From Hydrangea macrophylla (Eukaryota; Streptophyta; Magnoliopsida; Cornales; Hydrangeaceae): DNA of 64,000 bases. Shown piece after piece: positions 57,926 through 64,000 of the stretch; the first letter of the stretch is position 1; the number at the start of each line of letters is the position of its first letter. The stretch covers positions 51,707,162 to 51,771,161 of the forward strand of contig CM066995.1 in the NCBI GenBank assembly GCA_033977485.1, written 5' to 3'. A program made the position numbers and the translations under genes. The notes under the pieces are model-generated. The model worked only from the letters and a program-made list of their open reading frames with translations, was not told the origin of the DNA and did not search any database.

Positions 57926-58481
57926 GGTTCATAATTTCACAGTGAGTCTCTCTTTCTCTCTCCAAGGTTGCCATTACTCAAAGATCGCTATTTATGGTCA
58001 CTATATCTCTCTATCTTAATCGATCGAACTCCATCAAACAATGAAGGAACGATTCAATGTTATGTCGGCATCTATCGGAAATAGCCGCTCTCTTTCTCTC
58101 TCTGATAATGAGAAAACATCAACAATAGAGGAAGGATTGAATGCCACCATCGACGTCATCAAAGCCGCGGAAGGTTCCAAGCCTCCAAGGTAACCAATCA
58201 TCTGCCTATTTCATAATTCTCTGGATTAGGGTAATCTAGGAAATCTTTTGATTTTGTTTGGATTTCGATGATTTGAGTGCTCCTTTTTGTTTGAACGATT
58301 TGAGATTTGTGTTGTGTATTTACCGTAGAAACCGAAACCGACCGCTGATTACACAGTCGGTGTAACACCGAGCCACCGGAGATTCGTCGAAGTCGGTTGT
58401 TGAACAAGGCACACTGAACATTTTGGTTCAATAGAGATTTTGGGTTAAAACACCGATCGAAACCGACCATTTACACCCCTA
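57537..58481. mobile_element. Non-autonomous hAT-like element with gene-like cargo
   Basis: The ends TAGGGGTATAAG and TTTACACCCCTA are inverted. GTGTCAAT / GCGTCAAT flank it (57529-57536, 58482-58489), an 8-bp duplication with one mismatch. It splits the hAT frame between AKLAIKV and SIKDFQKYW. Ends are rich in 'aaaccgaccgaac' repeats. The middle (57768-58195) looks like a captured gene start: AAACCCTAGCCGC, a CT-rich leader with (TC)n at 57890-57923, an ATG at 58041 opening MKERFNVMSASIGN through AAEGSKPPR, and a GTAACC donor-like site at 58189. Confidence 0.75.
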
Positions 58482-58854
58482 GCGTCAATCAAAGATTTTC
58501 AAAAGTATTGGGATGTCATTGACTACCGGTGGGAGAGTCAATTACATAGGCACCTTCATGTAGCAAGCACGTTGTGTGCTATCAATGATGTTTTACTGGC
58601 TGTGTGAATTAATACTTAAAAAAACTAATAAATTATTGTCTATCTGACATACAAACAGCTTATTGTTTAAACCCTTCGTTTCGGTATTCCAAAAATTTTC
58701 TGATCATCTGGAGGGGCAATATGGCTTGAAGGAAGTAATTAAGAGGTTAGAGCCAGTCAGCCAGACATAGCAAACCAAGCAAAATTTATTAGTAAGGTAT
58801 GTAATTTTTGGAACGAGACTATTGTTAATATAAAAATTGATTCTTACAACTCAT

Positions 58855-58912
58855 AAAAAATAAATAAATAAATAAATAAAAATAATAAATAATAAATAAT
58901 AAAAATAAAAAG
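58855..58912. repeat. (AAAT)n-like microsatellite
   Basis: AAATAAATAAATAAATAA followed by AATAAT variants, within the hAT remnant. Confidence 0.85.
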
Positions 58913-59934
58913 TAAAAAAACCAAATGATGTTGATAAAAATTTATGTGGATGCAAGAGGAGAGTTTGAACAACCTCTAACAAAGAAAGCAAGGACAACAA
59001 AACTCCCAGGTTCTTGTTTATATGAGAAAGCATTACCTTATGTAATGTATATTAAAAAAGGTTACATGTTTATGATTATGCTTTCTTGCAGCTGAATGGT
59101 GGTATCACTATGGTGAGGAAGCTCCACATCTTAGGCAAATTGCAATTAAAGTCCTTAGCCAAACGTGCTCTTCTTCGGATTGTGAGAGAAATTGGAGCAC
59201 GTGGTTAATAATTCACACCAAACTACGCAATCGCTTGGCAATGCAGAAGTTATGGGACATTGTAATTGGTATATTGTGTATTGTGACAATCTACTAGGCC
59301 AAATTGTTATTCAAACTATTTTAGAATTTTTCATTATTTTTCCAGATTTTTTTTAACCTTAAATCTAGCGTATCTTTGTGTATCGCCCGATACCAGTCCG
59401 CGGCGCCGCAACCGAGTCGTCCCGACCTCACCGATACCGCAACCTTGAACCATGATTTGTTTATAAAAGACCCAACCATTTTTCTACCACATTCTCTTCT
59501 TTCCAAATATTCTAGGGCTCACTTTCAACATAGGAACATTTTGAAATATCTTCTTCACAAGAAATCCAATTGAATTCCTGTTTTTTTCAGGTGTTTCTAC
59601 TTTTAAGAGGAAGTTATGAGAGGCATCTATTAAGACTTGGAAAAAGTTTGGAGATTGGAGGTTGGAGCTTAGAGCTTATTGGGTAATGTTTTTTTTATAT
59701 TTTTCAATTTTCACAATTTTATTTTTTGGGTGTTTTTCTTCTGAAAATGGCTTTGACAAGGACAGGGAAAGAAAGAAGGTGATTCGGTGTGTTGATGTTT
59801 TACAAGATTGGGTTCTTTGGGTAATTTGGTGCTTCTCAATTTGTTACTGAATCTTACGATTCACTACTCAATTCGATTGGCTATTCGAAAAAATGACATT
59901 TCAGTTCACGATACAAATCCCGACTTGACAACTA

Positions 59935-61671
59935 TGGTTGGCACTCATGGAACCGTCAGACTTTGCAGGCTTTTGACCAGCATGTGCAATATAGAGAAAA
60001 GCAGAGGCTGTTCCAATTTCTTATGGCTCTTAGAGATCAGTTTGATGTTCATGGGGCTATTCTTCATCGCACCCACCAGCCCAGAGTTGAAAAGGTTGTT
60101 CAGGAATTTAGTGCTAGGTGGCTCACATTGCCTCTCCTTTAATCAATTTCCACTAACCCTACAGCATAGCGGCATAGCCTAAATTATTGCTTGCTCCATC
60201 TATATATCACACTCAGGTTAGAAAACCAAAAACCATGTGTTGGCATTGATGAGTGTAGCTTTTGTCATCAAAAAGGACATTATAAAGGCTGTTATTTCCC
60301 TCAGCATACTCAAATATTCTCTTATCAAGATTCGACTTGCCCTCATGTTGCTCTAGCAACTCCATAATCTACTACTGATATCAATGATTGAGCAACCGTA
60401 CACATGCTTGCTACTTCCAGTACGAATCATCTCATGCCTCTACTATGTCCACTATTCATTCAGGTTTTCCAGGTTCAAATATCTCAGGTATATCATCTTC
60501 TAATTGGATATTTCTCATCTCATGACTTCTGACTTATCTTCTCTTATTAATTGTATCACTGCATCTTCTCCTATAACCATTGTTAATGCTAATGACTTTC
60601 CAATGCATGTTGCTTCTATTGGATCTGTACTTCCTTATATATCCTCTTCTCTTTCTATCCTTAATGTGATTTCCTTTCCATAGTTGCCTGCTAGTTTACT
60701 CTAGGATTAAGGTTCTAATGGTATTTATTTCTTCTAATTATGTTGTTCAAAATCAGAAGTCTAAAATCAGATTGGGATAAGGTTTGGTGACTTGTACATT
60801 CTGGAGAACTTACATACTCTTGTGGAGTCGAGTTCTTCCATGTTGTCTTTCTTCTGTCTGGACTCTGAATAACTCATCTCAATTTTATTTATGGTATTCT
60901 AGGTTTGGTCATTTGTCAAGTGTGTTTTTGACTTTTGGGAAATGTATCTCAAATGACGTATCTTCTTGTAGTGACTATGAACTTGCCAAGATGTATGCTT
61001 TACCTTTTAATAAAAGCACTTCCTAGTTTACTTCTTTTTTCTCTTGTTCACACTCATCTATTGGGACTTTCTCCTCTTGCCACCAATGTGGGCCTCTGTA
61101 TTATGTTTCTTTTATTAATGAAATGATTATAGATGATATTGTTGGGTATATCTAATGAAGCATAAGCAGGATTTCTCTAAAATTTAACACAACTTCTAGT
61201 CTAGGGTTAAACTCAATTTTCCACCGCAATAAAAGTTCTTCATTCTGATTTTGGGCGAGGAAAACTTTTTGACTTTTTGAACAAGTTCACTGGCTTCTGG
61301 ATACATTTGGAACTATACATGAATCATCTTGCATAATACTCGAACAAAATTGTGGTGCTGAGCATAAGCAAAGACGTGTTCTTGATACTTGCTAGTTCTC
61401 TTCTCCTTTCTTCCTTTGTTCCGTCTTTCTTTCAGGTTGAAGGAGTTCTTTTGGGGACTTATTTCTAAAATCCTACGTAACACCACTCTTATCATGTGCT
61501 TTTCTGTAAGGTTGTTAGGCAAACTTCCGAATTCTTCTCTCTTACTTGTCTTGTTCATCTTTATGTCCTAAGCATGAGCGAAATAAACTTAGTGATCATC
61601 ATGTTTTATGTGTCTTCTTCAGGTATGGTCTCACTCAGAAGAAGGGGTGTCGACATTATAACCTGTGTCCC
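59935..61671 (+). pseudogene. Copia gag-protease-integrase fragment
   Basis: UBN2 gag text reads WHSWNRQTLQAFDQHVQYRE then QRLFQFLMALRDQFD (59938-60060), ending at a stop near 60141. A CCHC knuckle CSFCHQKGHYKGC lies at about 60253. The protease is mutilated: the stretch that should read D-S-G-A after SSNWI is out of frame (60500-60530). GAG-pre-integrase text (FYLWYSRFGHLSSVF, then CSDYELAKMYALPFNKSTS) is at 60885-61025, and integrase C-terminal text (LSDHHVLCVF, then GLTQKGC) ends at 61671. No LTRs, RT or RNase H follow. Confidence 0.75.
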
Positions 61672-62742
61672 AGAAGCAAGGTTATTTAAGGCGCAAGGCG
61701 CACTGAGGCGCAAAGGTCTCCTGGAGCCTAGGCGCGAGGCGCACTCTGAGGCGCGCGCCCGAGCGAAGCGAGGCGCAAAAATACATATATTTTTTTAATG
61801 TAATATAGCAGCCTGGCTACCATTTTTTAACATATACTAGTATTTTCTATATGATTTTTTAAATTTTTATTAATTTTCTAGTATTTTCTAGTTTTTTTTC
61901 TTTTTTTTTCTTTTTTTTTTATTTTCTAATATTTTCTGCCTATTTATATTTATTATATATATATATATGTGTTATATTATCTCACTACATATTAGTCTTA
62001 TGTGTTAAAACTTTACTACTATTACATAGGTCATAGTGTCATACTATTTTATATGACATATAACATATTATATTATTACATTGTCTTACAGCTGGCCCTT
62101 TATTAAAACAAAGAGAGGTCAAAAGAGGGTTTTTATAGCCCACCGACTGAAGAAAAGGAAAGGGGGAAAAAAACAAAAGACTGGTATACAATGAGAAGAA
62201 GACGATGGGGAAAAAGAAGGAAAAGAAGAAGAAGCCAAAAGAAAGAAGAGAAGATGAAGACGAAGGAGGGGGAAGAAGAAGAGGGAAAAAAAAAAACACT
62301 CTCACTAGACAGTGACAGAGAAGAGGGGGGGGGGGGGGGGTAAGAAGGAAGAAAGAAGAAGAAGAAAAAACCCCAACTTATTAGGGCTGTGAAGAAGAAA
62401 GAGGAAGAGGAAGAAAGAAAAGAAGAAAGAGAAAAAAAGAACATACCTGGGTTGCGACTGCTGGGTTCTTGCTCTCGTTTCTTCTTCTTCTTCTTCTTTT
62501 CTTTTTTTTTTTTTTTGGTAAACTGTTGCGAGAGATCGTTTCTTCTTCTCCCCTTTTTTTTTTTTGGTAAACTGTCGGGATATGCCTAGGCGATCGCCTC
62601 GTGCGCCTCGCGCCTCGCGAAAAGGCGCGCCTCTAGTGCGCCTGATTGAAGTCGCCTCGCCTTGCCTTAGGCGAGGCGCAACCCTTGAGCCCGCCTGCGC
62701 CTCGCGCCTAGGCGCGCCCGAGGCGCGCCTTTCACAACAGAG
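61672..62742. mobile_element. GC-rich fold-back element
   Basis: The left end (61690-61770) and right end (62580-62735) are built from GGCGC, GCCTAGGCGC and GAGGCGC words that are inverted relative to each other (AAGGCGCAAGGCGCACTGAGG at left; GCCTAGGCGCGCCCGAGGCG at right). The middle is AT-rich, then GAAGAAG-rich, with a poly-G run at about 62325-62340. The type is known as a repetitive element of several plant genomes. Superfamily and target duplication are not determined. The last bases up to 62742 may belong to the duplication junction. Confidence 0.55.
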
Positions 62743-64000
62743 CTTCCAGTACGAATCATCTCATGCCTCTACTATGTCCACTATTCATTCAGGTTTTCCA
62801 GGTTCAAATATCTCAGGTATATCATCTTCTAATTGGATATTTCTCATCTCATGACTTCTGACTTATCTTCTCTTATTAATTGTATCACTGCATCTTCTCC
62901 TATAACCATTGTTAATGCTAATGACTTTCCAATGCATGTTGCTTCTATTGGATCTGTACTTCCTTATATATCCTCTTCTCTTTCTATCCTTAATGTGATT
63001 TCCTTTCCATAGTTGCCTGCTAGTTTACTCTAGGATTAAGGTTCTAATGGTATTTATTTCTTCTAATTATGTTGTTCAAAATCAGAAGTCTAAAATCAGA
63101 TTGGGATAAGGTTTGGTGACTTGTACATTCTGGAGAACTTACATACTCTTGTGGAGTCGAGTTCTTCCATGTTGTCTTTCTTCTGTCTGGACTCTGAATA
63201 ACTCATCTCAATTTTATTTATGGTATTCTAGGTTTGGTCATTTGTCAAGTGTGTTTTTGACTTTTGGGAAATGTATCTCAAATGACGTATCTTCTTGTAG
63301 TGACTATGAACTTGCCAAGATGTATGCTTTACCTTTTAATAAAAGCACTTCCTAGTTTACTTCTTTTTTCTCTTGTTCACACTCATCTATTGGGACTTTC
63401 TCCTCTTGCCACCAATGTGGGCCTCTGTATTATGTTTCTTTTATTAATGAAATGATTATAGATGATATTGTTGGGTATATCTAATGAAGCATAAGCAGGA
63501 TTTCTCTAAAATTTAACACAACTTCTAGTCTAGGGTTAAACTCAATTTTCCACCGCAATAAAAGTTCTTCATTCTGATTTTGGGCGAGGAAAACTTTTTG
63601 ACTTTTTGAACAAGTTCACTGGCTTCTGGATACATTTGGAACTATACATGAATCATCTTGCATAATACTCGAACAAAATTGTGGTGCTGAGCATAAGCAA
63701 AGACGTGTTCTTGATACTTGCTAGTTCTCTTCTCCTTTCTTCCTTTGTTCCGTCTTTCTTTCAGGTTGAAGGAGTTCTTTTGGGGACTTATTTCTAAAAT
63801 CCTACGTAACACCACTCTTATCATGTGCTTTTCTGTAAGGTTGTTAGGCAAACTTCCGAATTCTTCTCTCTTACTTGTCTTGTTCATCTTTATGTCCTAA
63901 GCATGAGCGAAATAAACTTAGTGATCATCATGTTTTATGTGTCTTCTTCAGGTATGGTCTCACTCAGAAGAAGGGGTGTCGACATTATAACCTGTGTCCC
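62743..64000 (+). repeat. Second copy of 60414-61671 (offset 2329 bp)
   Basis: From CTTCCAGTACGAATCATC onward this is the same sequence as 60414-61671, apparently identical over 1258 bases, including every stop and the same decoy frames. It reaches the window end exactly where the first copy meets the fold-back element. The content is copia protease/integrase remnant. Confidence 0.95.

Larger units (their letters stand above)
55916..59280 (+). pseudogene. hAT transposase gene (BED, DUF659, hATC), broken
   Basis: Begins MPPKQDISWDHGKPVGG at 55916 after an acceptor-like TTGCTAG; a G-run (about 55960) shifts the frame. A BED zinc finger reads CNYCGKIVHGGITRLKQHVG (56000 on). DUF659 text reads ISFNAIDSGPYYQSMIDII then, after a frameshift near 56780, YHASIDTTNKSKTASYIF, VVTDNEPSFKATG and LLWTPCAAHCSDLMLEDIG. 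A stop occurs at 57214, then GITRFATEFIAIESLLRYQA continues. Past a nested insertion (57537-58481) the frame resumes with DFQKYWDVIDYRWESQLHRH, and hATC text (APHLRQIAIKVLSQTCSSSD, then CERNWSTW) lies at 59100-59205, followed by a stop. Terminal repeats were not found. The gene family includes both transposons and domesticated proteins; the breaks indicate a dead transposon. Confidence 0.85.

Noticed and set aside
62039..62444. Ser/Phe-rich minus-strand frames
   Set aside because: These are translations of purine/pyrimidine-rich tracts in the fold-back element.

Overview
The window looks like a eudicot nuclear genome: AT-rich, with GT-AG introns, and crowded with plant-type LTR retrotransposons, MITEs, a tRNA-derived SINE and hAT elements. 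I recognise only one host gene, a CLPB4-type (mitochondrial HSP100/ClpB) disaggregase on the minus strand. Seven exons between 43038 and 27730 splice in frame to the last 738 residues: both AAA+ domains, the coiled-coil M domain and the C-terminus. Its transit peptide and N-domain exons are not found in the 21 kb to the right. The gene therefore either has a first visible intron of more than 20 kb or is cut off at its 5' end.

Left part (1-20828) is a pile of Ty3/gypsy LTR elements. It begins with the end of a plus-strand gypsy LTR (1-1564), directly abutted by a Tat/Ogre-like solo LTR (1565-4647). Next comes a decayed minus-strand Tekay/Del-type chromovirus (4648-13495) with gag, protease, RT, integrase and chromodomain remnants. 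The chromovirus sits inside the LTR of a second, non-autonomous gypsy element (13496-20828). The other LTR of that element holds a TRIM-like copia (about 15753-17066), a copia solo LTR (about 17940-18986) and a possible Helitron.

Middle (20829-43038): downstream flank and body of CLPB4. The flank carries Stowaway, Tourist, hAT and (TA)n-inserted MITEs, two copies of one SINE family and a Helitron-like element. The introns hold further copies of the same families. The 7.5-kb intron between exons 42843 and 35327 holds a complete but dead copia element with a GTTAT duplication (36196-40642), a gypsy-LTR-like tract with a 42-bp minisatellite, and a Mutator-like MITE with an 11-bp duplication.

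Right part (43039-64000): a degenerate copia (44873-54478, target duplication GAGAT) is split by a pristine copia (48133-52920, target duplication GGAAG). The inner element has two 243-bp LTRs that look identical and one uninterrupted 1446-aa gag-pol frame, so it is the best candidate for a recently active element. Beyond it lie a broken BED/DUF659/hATC hAT transposase gene (55916-59280), itself interrupted by a 945-bp non-autonomous element with gene-like cargo, then a decayed copia gag-protease-integrase fragment. The last 1258 bases repeat 60414-61671 at an offset of 2329 bp, with a GC-rich fold-back element between the copies. I see no wholly new system. The points most worth following are the intact copia whose reading frame ends inside its own LTR, the (TA)n-inserted MITE families, the cargo-bearing nested element, the SINE family, the end-of-window duplication, and the missing 5' half of CLPB4.
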